Made by a program: the position numbers and the translations under genes | Assembly: GCF_002165255.2 (NCBI RefSeq) | Contig: NZ_CP028561.1 | Coordinates: forward strand, 434,001-498,000 | Direction: 5' to 3' | Source: Acinetobacter sp. WCHA45 | Lineage (GTDB): Bacteria > Pseudomonadota > Gammaproteobacteria > Pseudomonadales > Moraxellaceae | Length of the DNA stretch: 64,000 nucleotides | Shown: positions 1-10,289 of the stretch, piece by piece | How positions within the stretch are numbered: position 1 is the stretch's first letter | Layout of the letters: the number at the start of each line of letters is the position of its first letter | The notes under the pieces: generated by a model | Told to the model about the DNA's origin: nothing | Database searches by the model: none | Seen by the model: the letters and a program-made list of their open reading frames with translations, nothing else

Positions 1-988
1 GTGAACGACTTGGGCTAAAACGCCAGTCAGTCGTAAATGAAATCACCAAGAATTTGCATTTAGGCTTGCTCATTGCTTTAGTCAAGGAATGTTCATACTC
101 ACGAGATGGATCAAAATAATCCAAGGCCTTGGTCATAATCAAGTAAGTATTTGCATCAAAATTGCGACTAAATTGTTCGCCTTGATAACGTAAATAACTT
201 TCAACTTGGAATTCGACATCAAAGCCGTACATAAATTTGCCAGATTTCAAATCACGACCAAATTTCTGTTTCATGGCTTCTTCAGACAAATACGTAATAT
301 GACCGACCATACGCGCCAAAATTAACCCACGTTTTGGATAACTGTCATGTTCCAAGTAACGCCCATGATGGAAATCTGGATCAGAGAGAATCGATTGGCG
401 AGCAACTTCATTAAAGGCAATATTTTGTGCCGATAATTTTGGTGCACTGGCAATAATGACACATTTTTTTAAACGATCAGCATAGTCCAATGACCATTGT
501 AGTGCTTGCATGCCACCTAACGAACCACCAATCACGGCAAACCAAACATCAATTCCGAGGCGATCAGATAGCATGGCTTGGGTCTTCACCCAGTCACGAA
601 CAGTGACTAATGGAAAATCTGGACCATAAGGACGATTTTCGTTTTCAGGGTTTGGCGATGTTGGGCCTGTTGAACCATTACAACCACCAATATTATTTAA
701 GGAAACAATAAAAAAATGATTGGTATCAATCGCTTTTCCGGGACCAATACAGCTATCCCACCAACCTGCTTTTTTATCATCTGCATGATGATAACCCGCA
801 GCATGATGATGCCCAGATAATGCATGGCAAATTAAGATTGCATTGGATTTATCTGCATTAAGTGTTCCATAGGTTTCAACCATCAAATCAAAACGTGGCA
901 GGATACGCCCACATTCAAGCTCTAATGGTTGCTCAAATTGAAATTTTTGTGGTGTGACTAAACCCACTGAATCCGATGGAAAAGACAC
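1..988 (-). CDS. metX: Homoserine O-acyltransferase MetX, C-terminus cut by window edge
   Basis: MetX transfers an acyl group from acyl-CoA to the hydroxyl of homoserine, the first committed step of methionine synthesis, in the cytoplasm. The reading frame is open from a GTG at 988 to the window edge, giving about 329 of the usual 370-390 residues. The alpha/beta-hydrolase nucleophile elbow GGSLGGMQA is visible, as is the [14 protein letters not shown] loop typical of the family. The start is GTG, followed by [10 protein letters not shown], which matches the usual MetX N-terminus; no strong ribosome site precedes it. The missing part would carry the catalytic His. MetX of this group may use succinyl-CoA rather than acetyl-CoA, and I cannot decide this from sequence alone. 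The gene follows leuA on the same strand, across a hairpin. Confidence 0.9.
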   Translation of the reverse strand, partial: MSFPSDSVGLVTPQKFQFEQPLELECGRILPRFDLMVETYGTLNADKSNAILICHALSGHHHAAGYHHADDKKAGWWDSCIGPGKAIDTNHFFIVSLNNIGGCNGSTGPTSPNPENENRPYGPDFPLVTVRDWVKTQAMLSDRLGIDVWFAVIGGSLGGMQALQWSLDYADRLKKCVIIASAPKLSAQNIAFNEVARQSILSDPDFHHGRYLEHDSYPKRGLILARMVGHITYLSEEAMKQKFGRDLKSGKFMYGFDVEFQVESYLRYQGEQFSRNFDANTYLIMTKALDYFDPSREYEHSLTKAMSKPKCKFLVISFTTDWRFSPSRS

Positions 989-1026
989 TGGAATGATTCG
1001 CCTTGTATAAATCTTTGATCAATAAT

Positions 1027-1053
1027 AAAAGGATACCAATTCAGGTATCCTTT
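1027..1053 (-). terminator. Rho-independent terminator of leuA
   Basis: A perfect inverted repeat, AAAGGATACC and GGTATCCTTT with a 6-base loop, lies just after the leuA stop. Read on the minus strand it is followed by a T-rich run. It separates leuA from metX, so metX probably has its own promoter or depends on read-through. Confidence 0.7.
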
Positions 1054-1091
1054 CAAAAGTCATTTTTTCTGATATTACAACTTAGCTTTGC

Positions 1092-2789
1092 TTAAACTGC
1101 CGCAGCAGCAACTTGCTCAGTTGTAAGTACGCCTTGTTCAATTAAACGATTGGTACATGCAATAATCGCTTCAATGGATGAGGTGACAATGTTGTCATGA
1201 ATCCCTGCACCAAATGCGCTCTTACCTGTGCCTTTGACCTGAAGTTCAATTAAGGCAAGTGCTTTAGCATTTGCACCAGAACTGATACTACGTTCTTCAT
1301 AATTTACAACATCAATTGGCAATTGTAACGCATCGAGCATCGCCGAAATTGGACCGTTACCTTCACCGCGTAAACGTTGTACTTCACCGTTAATTTCAAT
1401 ATCTAATTCAATGATTTGTGTGCCATTGATATCAGACAACTGATAATGTTTGGTTTGGTAATGGCTATTTTTCACATCCACATAGGTATTTTGAAATAAG
1501 GTCCAGATTTCATGTGCACTGATTTCTGTACCGTTTTCATCAGTATGTTGCTGTACGATTTGGCTGAACTCGATTTGTACTCGGCGTGGTAAAGCAACGT
1601 TGTAATTTGATTCCAATAAATACGCAATACCACCTTTACCAGATTGGCTGTTGACACGAATCACCGCATCATAATCACGACCTAAATCTTTAGGGTCGAT
1701 TGGTAAGTACGGCATATCCCAGATCTCTTCGTTTTTCTGGAATTCGAAGCCTTTTTTAATCGCATCTTGGTGTGAACCAGAGAATGCGGTAAAGACTAAA
1801 TCACCTGCATATGGATGACGTGGGTGCACAGGTAAACCTGTACATTCTTCAACAGTTGCAATGATTTCATTGATATTAGAGAAGTCTAAGTTTGGTGCAA
1901 CACCTTGGGTATACATGTTCAAGGCAATCGCAGCAACATCGACGTTACCTGTACGTTCACCATTACCAAACACGCAACCTTCAACACGATCAGCACCCGC
2001 CATGATCGCCAATTCAGAAGCAGCGATACCACAACCACGGTCATTGTGACAGTGAACTGAGATAATCACGCCATCACGACGCGCCAAGTTACGGTGCATC
2101 CATTCGATTTGATCGGCATAGACATTTGGTGTTGAAACTTCAACCGTTGCAGGCAAGTTTAAGATCACTTTATTGGTTGGAGACGCTTCCCAAATTTCCG
2201 TGACCGCATCACAAACATCTTTGGCAACTTCTAATTCTGTTGCTGAGAAACATTCAGGGCTATATTGGAAAATCCATTCTGTTTCAGGATATTGTGCTGC
2301 GTATTCTTTGACTTTATTTGCTGCATTAATGGCAAGTTGCTTTGCGCCGTTTGCATCTACATTCAACACTTTTTGACGGAATGTTGGTGAGTTTGAATTG
2401 TAGATATGCACAATCGCACGTTTTGCACCAACCAAAGACTCAAAGGTACGCGCAATTAAATGATCTCGAGCTTGAACCAAAACTTCGATATACACATCTT
2501 CTGGAATCAAATCTTCTTCAATTAACTTGCGAGTAAAGTCAAAGTCAATTTGAGATGCTGAAGGGAAACCAATTTCAATATGTTTAAAGCCGATTTTGAC
2601 TAACATGTGGAACATCTTTAATTTTTGATCCATATTCATTGGTTCAAAAATCGCTTGGTTACCATCACGAAGGTCGGTACTCATCCAAATCGGTGCTTGG
2701 TTGATTTCGTTATTCGGCCATTGACGATCTGGTAAATCCACTCGTTGATACATACGGCGGTATTTTTTGCTTGGGTCAGCCAACATCAT
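1092..2789 (-). CDS. leuA: 2-isopropylmalate synthase
   Basis: LeuA condenses acetyl-CoA with 2-oxoisovalerate to 2-isopropylmalate, the first committed step of leucine synthesis. The 565-residue protein has the DRE-TIM metallolyase barrel with DLRDGNQA at residues 39-46, the metal-binding HCHNDRG at 246-252 and GNGERTGNVD at 275-284. A C-terminal LeuA dimer/regulatory domain from about residue 430 is the usual site of leucine feedback. The length fits the long LeuA2-type enzyme. The start is the first of two ATG codons and has a good AAGGAG site 7 bases upstream. Upstream lie a hairpin and a leucine-rich mini-ORF, described separately, which suggest control by leucine supply. Confidence 0.96.
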   Translation of the reverse strand: MMLADPSKKYRRMYQRVDLPDRQWPNNEINQAPIWMSTDLRDGNQAIFEPMNMDQKLKMFHMLVKIGFKHIEIGFPSASQIDFDFTRKLIEEDLIPEDVYIEVLVQARDHLIARTFESLVGAKRAIVHIYNSNSPTFRQKVLNVDANGAKQLAINAANKVKEYAAQYPETEWIFQYSPECFSATELEVAKDVCDAVTEIWEASPTNKVILNLPATVEVSTPNVYADQIEWMHRNLARRDGVIISVHCHNDRGCGIAASELAIMAGADRVEGCVFGNGERTGNVDVAAIALNMYTQGVAPNLDFSNINEIIATVEECTGLPVHPRHPYAGDLVFTAFSGSHQDAIKKGFEFQKNEEIWDMPYLPIDPKDLGRDYDAVIRVNSQSGKGGIAYLLESNYNVALPRRVQIEFSQIVQQHTDENGTEISAHEIWTLFQNTYVDVKNSHYQTKHYQLSDINGTQIIELDIEINGEVQRLRGEGNGPISAMLDALQLPIDVVNYEERSISSGANAKALALIELQVKGTGKSAFGAGIHDNIVTSSIEAIIACTNRLIEQGVLTTEQVAAAAV

Positions 2790-2805
2790 GAGATAACTCC
2801 TTGTT

Positions 2806-2845
2806 GTAGCATGGTTGCTGCTTCAAAATAAATGCAACGTGCTAC
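2806..2845 (-). promoter_or_regulatory. Hairpin just upstream of the leuA ribosome site
   Basis: On the minus strand GTAGCA and TTGC pair with GCAA and TGCTAC, forming a stem interrupted by a small internal loop. It ends about 5 bases before the AAGGAG site of leuA. No U-run follows, so it is not a plain terminator. It could modulate access to the ribosome site, but this is inference. Confidence 0.4.
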
Positions 2846-2917
2846 GAATATATATGGTGTCTATAAGAATCAATTTAAAGAGAATATGTATTGAGTACCT
2901 AAAATCTAGGTAAAAAT

Positions 2918-3004
2918 TTATACGCGCGCGAGGCGCAGCATCAGGAGAGCAGTGAGGTTTTTTATATCAGACGGATGGCTAAAATCATCACTTGTTTTCA
3001 TCAT
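2918..3004 (-). CDS. Candidate leucine-rich leader peptide of leuA (28 aa)
   Basis: This short ORF begins with two ATG codons and ends TAA about 130 bases before leuA on the same strand. Its second half, NLTALLMLRLARV, has five leucine codons among 13, the pattern expected of an amino-acid attenuator leader. The first half (MMKTSDDFSHPSDIK) is hydrophilic. No strong ribosome site precedes the start. A small hairpin (2897-2911) directly follows the stop codon, but no classical terminator lies between leader and leuA. The GC-rich end, full of CGC codons, stands out in an AT-rich intergenic region. Leucine control by translation of this ORF is inferred; I do not recognise it as a described leader. 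Confidence 0.5.
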   Translation of the reverse strand: MMKTSDDFSHPSDIKNLTALLMLRLARV

Positions 3005-3063
3005 CTACCGTTCAAAGCAAAAGTATTGGGTTTTGCAGTTATCTTAATCACCTAATTTGAATC

Positions 3064-3091
3064 AGTCTAGGTGAAAATAAGCTGGCTGCAA
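3064..3091 (-). promoter_or_regulatory. Candidate sigma-70 promoter of the leuA leader
   Basis: On the minus strand a TTGCAG -35-like box (3086-3091) and a TAGACT -10-like box (3064-3069) are 16 bases apart. This would start transcription roughly 50 bases before the leader ORF. The match is moderate. Confidence 0.3.
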
Positions 3092-3242
3092 AGGTCTATA
3101 ACAGCATTCTAGCTCTTAATTGTGGAAAATGTTTTCCTGTTTTTTGCAAGAATTGATAGTTGAGTGGGATATTTTTTCTAAATAAGTCTATTTTTTAATA
3201 AAAATTATGGAATTTATTCAGCATGGCGAAAAAATGAAGTGG

Positions 3243-3926
3243 TCAGAGTTCTGACCACATACGAATGAGATTGTGATAAATATTGGTGAGTTTCATTACT
3301 TCTGGATATGCATCACCATGATCTATGCGAAGTTGACGAATACTTTCATCCAAATTAAACAGCATATGACGCTTTTGATCATCTCTAATCAAACTTTGTA
3401 CCCAAAAGAAAGAAGCAAAACGGGTGCCATGCGTAATACTACTGACTTCATGCAAGCTTGTTGAAGGGTAGAGTACGACATCACCTGCTGGTAATTTCAC
3501 TTCATGGTAGCCATAAGTATCTTCAATAACGAGATCACCACCATCATATTCTTCAGGTTCACTCAAAAATAAAGTACACGATAAATCTGTACGAAGTTGT
3601 TGATGAGTCCCTCTCACTAAACGAATTGAATTATCGACATGAAAACCAAAACTTTCGTGTTCATCGTAGCGATTAAACAAAGGTGGAATCATTTGCTTGG
3701 GGAGTGCAGCTGCTTGGAAAGTTGGATTTTTCCAAATTGCATCCATCACAAGTGCACTAAGTTGGTGGGTTAAAGGGTCACTCTCTGAAAGTTGTTGATT
3801 ACGTTTTACGGATGCTGAGAGTGTGCCTGCTGTAATTTTTCCACCGACCCAATCTGCTGCTTCCATTAATTTACGGAATTCGGCGACTTGTTCTTTTGTC
3901 AAAACATTCGGAATGTGATGGATCAC
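3243..3926 (-). CDS. piuC: PKHD-type Fe(II)/2-oxoglutarate dioxygenase, PiuC family
   Basis: This is a 227-residue non-heme iron oxygenase of the Fe2OG/PKHD type, cytoplasmic, whose family members are linked to siderophore receptors. The iron ligands His96 and Asp98 (in FGFHVDNS) and His159 (in STSLHEV), and the 2-oxoglutarate-binding Arg169, are all present. The length matches PiuC/YbiX proteins. It lies directly downstream of a TonB-dependent siderophore receptor on the same strand, the classic piuA-piuC arrangement. Its substrate is not established from sequence. A hairpin lies between the two genes, so piuC may be expressed at a lower level than the receptor. Confidence 0.88.
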   Translation of the reverse strand: MIHHIPNVLTKEQVAEFRKLMEAADWVGGKITAGTLSASVKRNQQLSESDPLTHQLSALVMDAIWKNPTFQAAALPKQMIPPLFNRYDEHESFGFHVDNSIRLVRGTHQQLRTDLSCTLFLSEPEEYDGGDLVIEDTYGYHEVKLPAGDVVLYPSTSLHEVSSITHGTRFASFFWVQSLIRDDQKRHMLFNLDESIRQLRIDHGDAYPEVMKLTNIYHNLIRMWSEL

Positions 3927-3956
3927 TGAGCATATCCCTTTAAATTGATTGTTATA

Positions 3957-3986
3957 AAAAATAGCCTCATAGAGAGGCTATTTTAG
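3957..3986 (-). terminator. Hairpin between siderophore receptor and piuC
   Basis: AAAATAGCCTC and GAGGCTATTTT form a perfect 11-bp stem around a 5-base loop, followed on the minus strand by a run of T. It ends the receptor transcript or attenuates read-through into piuC. Confidence 0.65.
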
Positions 3987-4023
3987 ATGAGTTTAAGTAA
4001 ATACCCTAATTTTTTTAAGGGAT

Positions 4024-6282
4024 TTAGTACTTAAAGTTGATCGCAAGAACTGCGTTGCGGCCATCACCTTCGTTTGCATAGTGTGAAGCATGAGCACTTG
4101 TAAAATAGCGCTTATCTGAAATGTTGTTTACATTCAACTGTAAGTTTACGTTCTTGTTTACATCATACTTTGCCATCGCATTGTAGATAGTAAACGTTGG
4201 TAAAATTTTCGTTGAAGTGGTTGCAGTGTTTGGATTGGTATTCGCAAAAACTTGATCGCGATATTGAACGCCTGCACCAAGTGTTAATTTTGGAAGTACT
4301 TGGTATGTGCTCCATAAGTTAGCACTCTGTTTAGCAACGAATGGAAGAGGACGACCTTCTTGAGCAACTAAGTTATAAGCTGCTTTGGTTAATTCGCTAT
4401 CTAAGTAGCTATAGCCAAGTGCCATTTCCCATTTATCAGTAATGTGACCTGTCAAAGCAAGTTCAAAACCATCAACTTTACTTTCACCAGCATTAGTTAC
4501 TGTATTCGCATCTATATTAATACGTGTATTTTGCTTCTCAGTACGGAAGATTGCAGCTGTCGCATTGGCACGGTTGTTCCAAAGGCTCCATTTCGTTCCG
4601 ATCTCAAATGTACGAGCTTTTTCTGGTTCTAAGTCTTTATTTGAAGCACTAAGTGAATCAAGATCAGGATCGATACCTACAGGGTTGGCAGCAGTTGCGA
4701 AACTTGCATAGATACTACCATGCTCTGTTGGGCGGAATACTACACCTGCTTGATAAGAGAAGTAGTCTGTATCATTTGAATACACAGTACCTGCTGGCGT
4801 TGTCGCACCACGAGCTGTTACATTTTTGTTATATTTTAATTCTGTATCAAATTGATCCCAGCGTACGCCAAGACTTAATAACCAATATTTATTGAACTCA
4901 ATACTGTCTAATGCATATACAGATACTGTTTCGTTGGTCATAGTAGTCTGTTTAGTATTTGGTGTGAGTGTGCCTAACCATGGATCATTCGGACTTGGAT
5001 TATTGAGATCCGTGCACCAGCCATTGTTATCATTACATTTATCATTGAAACCAGCAGTCGTTGTACCTGTATATCCAGGATAACTAATATTATAGTTACC
5101 GCGATTGGTTTCTTCTCGATTATATTCAGCACCAACATTGAAGCTATGTGCTAATGCTCCAGTTTTGAATTTCCCAGCTAAAGAAAGTTGGTCGGTAAAT
5201 GCATCGGTGTCACGAATGGTCTGTGTTGCACGACGGTAGACTTTACCTTTGTAGATATTGCTTTGTGAATCATCTGGATTTGTATACATATAGCTTGCTT
5301 TAGAATGGCTATATGTTGTAGTGTTTGAAACTGTTAAGTCATCATTAAAATCATGTTCAAGCTTCAATGAGCCAATGTGGTTTTCACGCTTATCAAAATC
5401 ACGATCCTTCCAGCCATAGTAAGAACCTTGTTTTACATTTGTTGGGCGACCATCAGCTTTGATCGAGCCTGGAGGTGGATTGTTAGGGTTGTTAAATGGA
5501 ATGCCTGAATCTGGCTCATCATTACTTTTGATAAAGTAGTAACTTAAGGTCGCACGGTTTTCAGTTCCTAAACCGAAAGCTAGACTAGGCGCAATACCAA
5601 CACGAGCATATTCTGCACCATTGTGCTGTCCTGGTTTCTCATTTTCATGACCCATCGCAATAACACGACCCGCGATTCCATTACCAAAGTCTTTGTTTGC
5701 GTCAAGTACGATATGCTTATAGTTATCTGTGCCGCCTGCAACACTTCCTTGATATTCATCACCTTCATGCGCAACTTTTGGAATCATGTTGATACTGCCA
5801 CCAACACCACTTCCGCCAGTTAGAGCAGAGCTTGAGCCTTTAGTTACTTCGACTTGTTCAATCGCAAACATATCACGTGTTTGAGTTGTTGAGTTGCGCA
5901 CACCATCTACATAGATCGCGCTTTGTCCGTTATAACCACGAATATAAGGAATATCTGTATACGGAATGCCGCCTTCACCAGCACCTAGTGTGATACCAGG
6001 CTCATTACGAAGTGCTTCTAATAAAGTATTTGAATTTGTTTCTTTCAATAACTTTTGAGATAAGACAGACACTGTCTTTGGTGTGTCTTTTAATGGTGCA
6101 ACATATTTTTTGTTTGCAGATACATCAACTTTTAATTGTTCAGCAGTTGCTTCTGCATGAATCGTTGGGAGTTGAACCACATTTTCTTTATCTTGCGCGA
6201 TTGCTGCAGTTGCAATCATAGAAAGAGATGATGCAATCGCAGATGAAACAAACTTCTTACGTGTTCTGATAAAAGAAGACAT
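4024..6282 (-). CDS. TonB-dependent catecholate-type siderophore receptor
   Basis: This is an outer-membrane gated barrel that imports ferric siderophore using TonB energy. The 752-residue protein has a signal peptide ending near residue 29 (ATAAIAQ), a TonB-box-like segment (VVQLPTIHAE), a plug domain at about 60-165 with the IRGYNGQSAIYVDGVRN core, and a 22-strand-type barrel ending in an aromatic-terminated strand (VLAINFKY). It resembles the Fiu/PiuA branch of catecholate receptors. The pairing with a PiuC-type dioxygenase supports this. A Fur-like box lies just upstream, so iron repression is likely. The exact ligand cannot be told from sequence. Receptors of this class are known entry routes for catechol-bearing antibiotics. 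Confidence 0.9.
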   Translation of the reverse strand: MSSFIRTRKKFVSSAIASSLSMIATAAIAQDKENVVQLPTIHAEATAEQLKVDVSANKKYVAPLKDTPKTVSVLSQKLLKETNSNTLLEALRNEPGITLGAGEGGIPYTDIPYIRGYNGQSAIYVDGVRNSTTQTRDMFAIEQVEVTKGSSSALTGGSGVGGSINMIPKVAHEGDEYQGSVAGGTDNYKHIVLDANKDFGNGIAGRVIAMGHENEKPGQHNGAEYARVGIAPSLAFGLGTENRATLSYYFIKSNDEPDSGIPFNNPNNPPPGSIKADGRPTNVKQGSYYGWKDRDFDKRENHIGSLKLEHDFNDDLTVSNTTTYSHSKASYMYTNPDDSQSNIYKGKVYRRATQTIRDTDAFTDQLSLAGKFKTGALAHSFNVGAEYNREETNRGNYNISYPGYTGTTTAGFNDKCNDNNGWCTDLNNPSPNDPWLGTLTPNTKQTTMTNETVSVYALDSIEFNKYWLLSLGVRWDQFDTELKYNKNVTARGATTPAGTVYSNDTDYFSYQAGVVFRPTEHGSIYASFATAANPVGIDPDLDSLSASNKDLEPEKARTFEIGTKWSLWNNRANATAAIFRTEKQNTRINIDANTVTNAGESKVDGFELALTGHITDKWEMALGYSYLDSELTKAAYNLVAQEGRPLPFVAKQSANLWSTYQVLPKLTLGAGVQYRDQVFANTNPNTATTSTKILPTFTIYNAMAKYDVNKNVNLQLNVNNISDKRYFTSAHASHYANEGDGRNAVLAINFKY

Positions 6283-6311
6283 ATCGTATCCATGTAAACC
6301 TTAAAATTCAT

Positions 6312-6334
6312 GCAAATAATAATTATTCTTATTC
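6312..6334 (-). promoter_or_regulatory. Fur-like box upstream of the siderophore receptor
   Basis: An A/T palindrome, AATAATAATTATTCTTATT (6315-6333), resembles the Fur consensus of repeated GATAAT-type hexamers. It lies about 30 bases before the receptor start. The rest of the gap to tig (6335-6666) is AT-rich and must hold the promoters of both divergent genes; I see no gene in it. Confidence 0.6.
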
Positions 6335-6666
6335 TTATATGCAATTTTTCTCGATTGGATTTAACGATGCTTGGATCATATAAATTTGGAAAAAGAAATA
6401 GAATAGTGTAGCGAAATGTAAGATTGTGTTGTAATTGATTGGGTGAAAATTAAGCATATTGATCTAATAGAATTCTTCACGAAATTACCCAAAAACAACC
6501 GAGTGTGTTCATAAATTATGAAAAATAATAAATCGTGGATGACTTGCTGATATGTTCAGATCAACTTTTACTGCTAGAATGCTTGTCGAATTTTGTATAT
6601 CAGCAAAGTTGTCATATAATGTGGCACTTTAAAAATTGTTACTACTAACTAAATATCGAGGAAGCC

Positions 6667-7998
6667 ATGCAAGTAACGACTGAAGCGGTTTCGGGCGTTG
6701 CCCGTCGTTTAAATGTTTCTGTACCGACGAGCCGTGTTAACGAGCAATTTGAAGCTCGCTTAAAACGCACTGCCAAAACTGTGAAGATCAACGGCTTCCG
6801 TCCAGGTAAAGTGCCTTTAAATGTTGTTCGCCGTGAATATGGTGCGAGCATCTATCAAGAAGTTGTGAATGACCTTATTCGCGATACAGTATTCGAAGCA
6901 ATTCAACAAGAAAAAATCAATGCTGTAGGCATGCCGAACATTGAAAAAGTTGAAAACAAAGATGACGCTTTAGTTTATGAAGCGACTGTAGAAGTGTATC
7001 CAGAAGTAGAAGTGAAAGCTTTTGCTGACTTAGAGATTGATCGTAAATCATCAGAAATCAACGATGCTGATGTTGATTTAATGATTGAAAACTTGCAAAA
7101 GCAACGTGCTTCATGGGTTGAAACCAAGGGCATGGCGAAAAAAGACATGCAAGTGACTTTCGACTTCGAAGGTACAGTTGATGGCGAGAAGTTTGAAGGT
7201 GGTGCTGCTGAAGACTTTAAACTTGTTCTTGGTTCTGGTCGTATGATTCCTGGTTTTGAAGATGGCATCATCGGAATGAAGAAAGGCGAAGAGAAAGTGA
7301 TTGATGTTACTTTCCCTGAAGATTACCAAGCTGAAAACTTAGCGGGTAAAGCAGCTCAGTTCAAAATCACTGTAAAACTTGTTGAAAAACAAAAACTTCC
7401 AGAAATTGATGCTGAATTCTTAAAAATCTTTGGTTTAACTGAAGAAGAAGGCTTGGACAAGTTAAAAGCTGACGTTCGTAAAAATATGGAACGTGAAGTT
7501 CGCAACGGTCTTCGTAACCAAGTTAAACAAGCTGCATTTGATGCACTTGTCGCTGCAAACGAAATTGAAGTTCCAGCTTCTATGGTTGCTCAAGAAATTG
7601 ACCGTCAACGTCAACAAATGATTCAGCAGTTCACGCAACAGTTTGGTGGTCAGGGCGCTGGCGCATTTGACAGCAGCATGCTTCCGGATGAGTTGTTCAA
7701 AGAACAAGCTGAAAAATCAGTGAAGCTTGGTGTATTGGTTAGCAAAGTATTAGCTGATGCTAAACTTGAAGTTGATCAAGCACGTGTTGAAGCTTACATC
7801 GATGACATGGCTTCTTCTTATGAAGATCCAACAGAAGTGGTTGAATACTTCAAAAATGACAAACAACAACGTGCTCAAATCGAAGCAGTTGTGCTAGAAG
7901 ACCAAGTTGTTGATCACATCTTGGCTGCTGCTAAAGTAAATGATGTGGCTGTAAGCTACGAAGACTTATTAAAAGAACAACAAGCTCGTCGTGGCTAA
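6667..7998 (+). CDS. tig: Trigger factor, ribosome-associated chaperone
   Basis: Trigger factor binds the ribosome exit tunnel, shields nascent chains and has peptidyl-prolyl isomerase activity. The 443-residue protein has the N-terminal ribosome-binding domain with the GFRPGKVP signature at about residues 43-50, a central FKBP-type domain (about 160-245) and a long helical C-terminal chaperone domain. The start at 6667 follows a GAGGA ribosome site. The order tig-clpP-clpX is conserved in gammaproteobacteria. A strong terminator after tig separates it from clpP. Confidence 0.98.
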   Translation: MQVTTEAVSGVARRLNVSVPTSRVNEQFEARLKRTAKTVKINGFRPGKVPLNVVRREYGASIYQEVVNDLIRDTVFEAIQQEKINAVGMPNIEKVENKDDALVYEATVEVYPEVEVKAFADLEIDRKSSEINDADVDLMIENLQKQRASWVETKGMAKKDMQVTFDFEGTVDGEKFEGGAAEDFKLVLGSGRMIPGFEDGIIGMKKGEEKVIDVTFPEDYQAENLAGKAAQFKITVKLVEKQKLPEIDAEFLKIFGLTEEEGLDKLKADVRKNMEREVRNGLRNQVKQAAFDALVAANEIEVPASMVAQEIDRQRQQMIQQFTQQFGGQGAGAFDSSMLPDELFKEQAEKSVKLGVLVSKVLADAKLEVDQARVEAYIDDMASSYEDPTEVVEYFKNDKQQRAQIEAVVLEDQVVDHILAAAKVNDVAVSYEDLLKEQQARRG

Positions 7999-8017
7999 TC
8001 TTTTAAAAGTTCAGAAG

Positions 8018-8042
8018 AAAGGCGCTTAATGCGCCTTTTTTT
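8018..8042 (+). terminator. Rho-independent terminator of tig
   Basis: AAAGGCGC and GCGCCTTTTTTT flank a short TTAAT loop directly after tig, with a clear T-run. Confidence 0.85.
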
Positions 8043-8194
8043 ATCCGTGTTATGAAAGTGTTAATTTATCGAAAAATTGCCAGCTTTTAGTCTAAATAGT
8101 CGAATATTTAGGGTTGAACCTTTTGCAATTTCGGCGATTATCCCTCATATTGTTGGCATGATCGAGTCACAATAATTTAGGAATAAATAAACAT

Positions 8195-8800
8195 ATGTAT
8201 GTTCCAACAATTGAAAATGCTTTAGTTCCTGTAGTCGTTGAGCAGTCATCACGTGGTGAGCGTTCATTTGATATTTTTTCACGTTTGTTACGTGAGCGTG
8301 TGATCTTCTTGACTGGTGAAGTGGAAGATAACATGGCGAATCTTATCGTTGCGCAGATGTTGTTTCTGGAAGCTGAGAATCCAGAGAAAGATATCCATCT
8401 TTATATCAACTCACCGGGTGGCTCAGTAACTGCTGGTATGGCAATTTATGACACTATGCAGTTTATTAAGCCAGATGTTGTTACATATTGCATGGGACAA
8501 GCGGCTTCAATGGGTGCATTCTTATTGAATGCGGGTGCTAAAGGAAAACGTTACTGTCTTGAAAATGCACGCGTGATGATTCACCAACCACTCGGTGGTT
8601 TCCGTGGTCAAGCGTCTGATATCGAAATTCATGCACGTGAAATTCTTTATATCAAAGAGCGTCTAAACCGTCTGATGGCTGAGCATAGTGGTCAAGATTA
8701 TGAAAGAATTGCACGTGACACAGATCGTGACAATTTTATGACTGCACAAGCAGCTAAAGAATATGGTTTAGTTGACCAAGTATTAAGCAAACGTCCCTAG
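8195..8800 (+). CDS. clpP: ATP-dependent Clp protease proteolytic subunit
   Basis: ClpP forms a double-heptamer serine protease chamber that degrades proteins fed by ClpX or ClpA. The 201-residue protein has the full triad: Ser105 in GQAASMGA, His130 in MIHQPLGG and Asp179 in TDRDNF. The N-terminus ([12 protein letters not shown]) fits the family with a very short propeptide. An AGGA site precedes the ATG by about 11 bases. clpX follows 28 bases downstream with no terminator between, so the two are co-transcribed. Confidence 0.98.
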   Translation: MYVPTIENALVPVVVEQSSRGERSFDIFSRLLRERVIFLTGEVEDNMANLIVAQMLFLEAENPEKDIHLYINSPGGSVTAGMAIYDTMQFIKPDVVTYCMGQAASMGAFLLNAGAKGKRYCLENARVMIHQPLGGFRGQASDIEIHAREILYIKERLNRLMAEHSGQDYERIARDTDRDNFMTAQAAKEYGLVDQVLSKRP

Positions 8801-8828
8801 TTTTTAAGATTTAAGTTGTGGAGTAAAT

Positions 8829-10139
8829 ATGTCCGAACATCCTCAAGGACAAAAGCATTGTTCATTTTGTGGTAAGACACAATCTGAAGTTGGAAAATTG
8901 ATTGCAGGTGAGGACGCATATATTTGTAATGAGTGTGTGGATGTCTGCTTAGATTTAGTGCAAACCAGTCAACAAGTTGAAGCAGGTGACTGGGCGACTA
9001 AAGCTTTGCCTAAACCACATGAGATACGTGCTGCGTTGGATCAATATGTCATTGGACAAGATGTTGCAAAGAAAACACTATCTGTTGCGGTCTATAATCA
9101 TTATAAGCGTTTGAAAGTTGGTCAGTCGCATCATGCACATCAAGATATTGAGATTGCGAAAAGTAATATCTTGTTGATTGGACCAACAGGTTCAGGTAAG
9201 ACCTTGCTTGCGCAAACACTTGCACGCTTATTGGATGTTCCTTTTGCCATGGCAGATGCAACGACACTCACAGAAGCGGGTTATGTGGGTGAAGATGTTG
9301 AAAATATCGTACAAAAGTTATTGCAGAAAGCGGACTACGATGTAGAAAAAGCGCAGAAAGGTATTATCTATATTGATGAGATTGATAAGATTACCCGTAA
9401 ATCGGAGAATCCATCAATTACTCGTGACGTATCGGGTGAAGGTGTACAACAAGCATTATTGAAAATGATTGAAGGCACCGTTGCTTCTATTCCGCCACAA
9501 GGTGGTCGTAAGCATCCGCAACAAGAATTCATTCAAATTGATACCTCAAATATTTTATTTATTTGTGGTGGTGCATTCTCTGGTTTAGAGAAAATTGTAC
9601 AACAACGTCAAGAGAAAGGCGGTATTGGATTCACGGCTGATGTGAAGAATAAGGACGACAGTAAAAAAGTCTCTGAGTTGTTCCGTCAAGTCGAAGCAAC
9701 TGATTTAGTCAAATTTGGTTTGATTCCTGAGTTTATTGGTCGTTTGCCTGTGATTGCAACTTTAGAAGAACTGGATGAAGAAGCATTAATGCAAATTCTG
9801 ACAGAGCCTAAAAATGCATTAACTCGCCAATATCAGTATCTTTTCACGATGGAAAATGTTGATCTTGTTTTTGATGAATCTGCATTGCGTGCTGTAGCGA
9901 AGAAAGCACTTGAACGAAATACGGGTGCGCGTGGCTTACGCTCAATTTTAGAAAACGTTTTGCTAGAAACCATGTATGACTTACCAAGTCGTAGTGATGT
10001 GGGGACGGTTATTGTGGATGAAGCTGTAATTAATGGTACAGCTAAGCCAACATTTAAAGCTGAACGTTTACCACAAGTGACAACACCGGAATTAGTTGAA
10101 AAGAAAGATTTGAAAGTTATTGATTCAAAATCTGCTTAA
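8829..10139 (+). CDS. clpX: Clp protease ATP-binding unfoldase ClpX
   Basis: ClpX is the AAA+ hexamer that recognises substrates (for example SsrA-tagged proteins), unfolds them and threads them into ClpP. The 436-residue protein has an N-terminal zinc-binding domain with cysteines 11, 14, 33 and 36. It also has Walker A GPTGSGKT at 118-125, the GYVG pore loop at 151-154, Walker B IIYIDEID at 179-186 and the IGF-type ClpP-docking loop region near [12 protein letters not shown]. It forms an operon with clpP. A terminator follows. Confidence 0.98.
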   Translation: MSEHPQGQKHCSFCGKTQSEVGKLIAGEDAYICNECVDVCLDLVQTSQQVEAGDWATKALPKPHEIRAALDQYVIGQDVAKKTLSVAVYNHYKRLKVGQSHHAHQDIEIAKSNILLIGPTGSGKTLLAQTLARLLDVPFAMADATTLTEAGYVGEDVENIVQKLLQKADYDVEKAQKGIIYIDEIDKITRKSENPSITRDVSGEGVQQALLKMIEGTVASIPPQGGRKHPQQEFIQIDTSNILFICGGAFSGLEKIVQQRQEKGGIGFTADVKNKDDSKKVSELFRQVEATDLVKFGLIPEFIGRLPVIATLEELDEEALMQILTEPKNALTRQYQYLFTMENVDLVFDESALRAVAKKALERNTGARGLRSILENVLLETMYDLPSRSDVGTVIVDEAVINGTAKPTFKAERLPQVTTPELVEKKDLKVIDSKSA

Positions 10140-10152
10140 TTCTCATTCATCT

Positions 10153-10190
10153 AAAAAGCATGAAAGCTTAGACTTTTCATGCTTTTTTTA
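10153..10190 (+). terminator. Rho-independent terminator of clpPX
   Basis: AAAAAGCATGAAA pairs with TTTCATGCTTTTTTT around an 8-base loop immediately after clpX. Confidence 0.85.
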
Positions 10191-10289
10191 TTTGCAATTA
10201 ATTAATGAGGTGTTAATCTTAAAAATTGGAAAATCCGCATAGTTTTGCGCTGTTAAAAATAAATCCAAGAAAACGCCTTGAGGGATATC

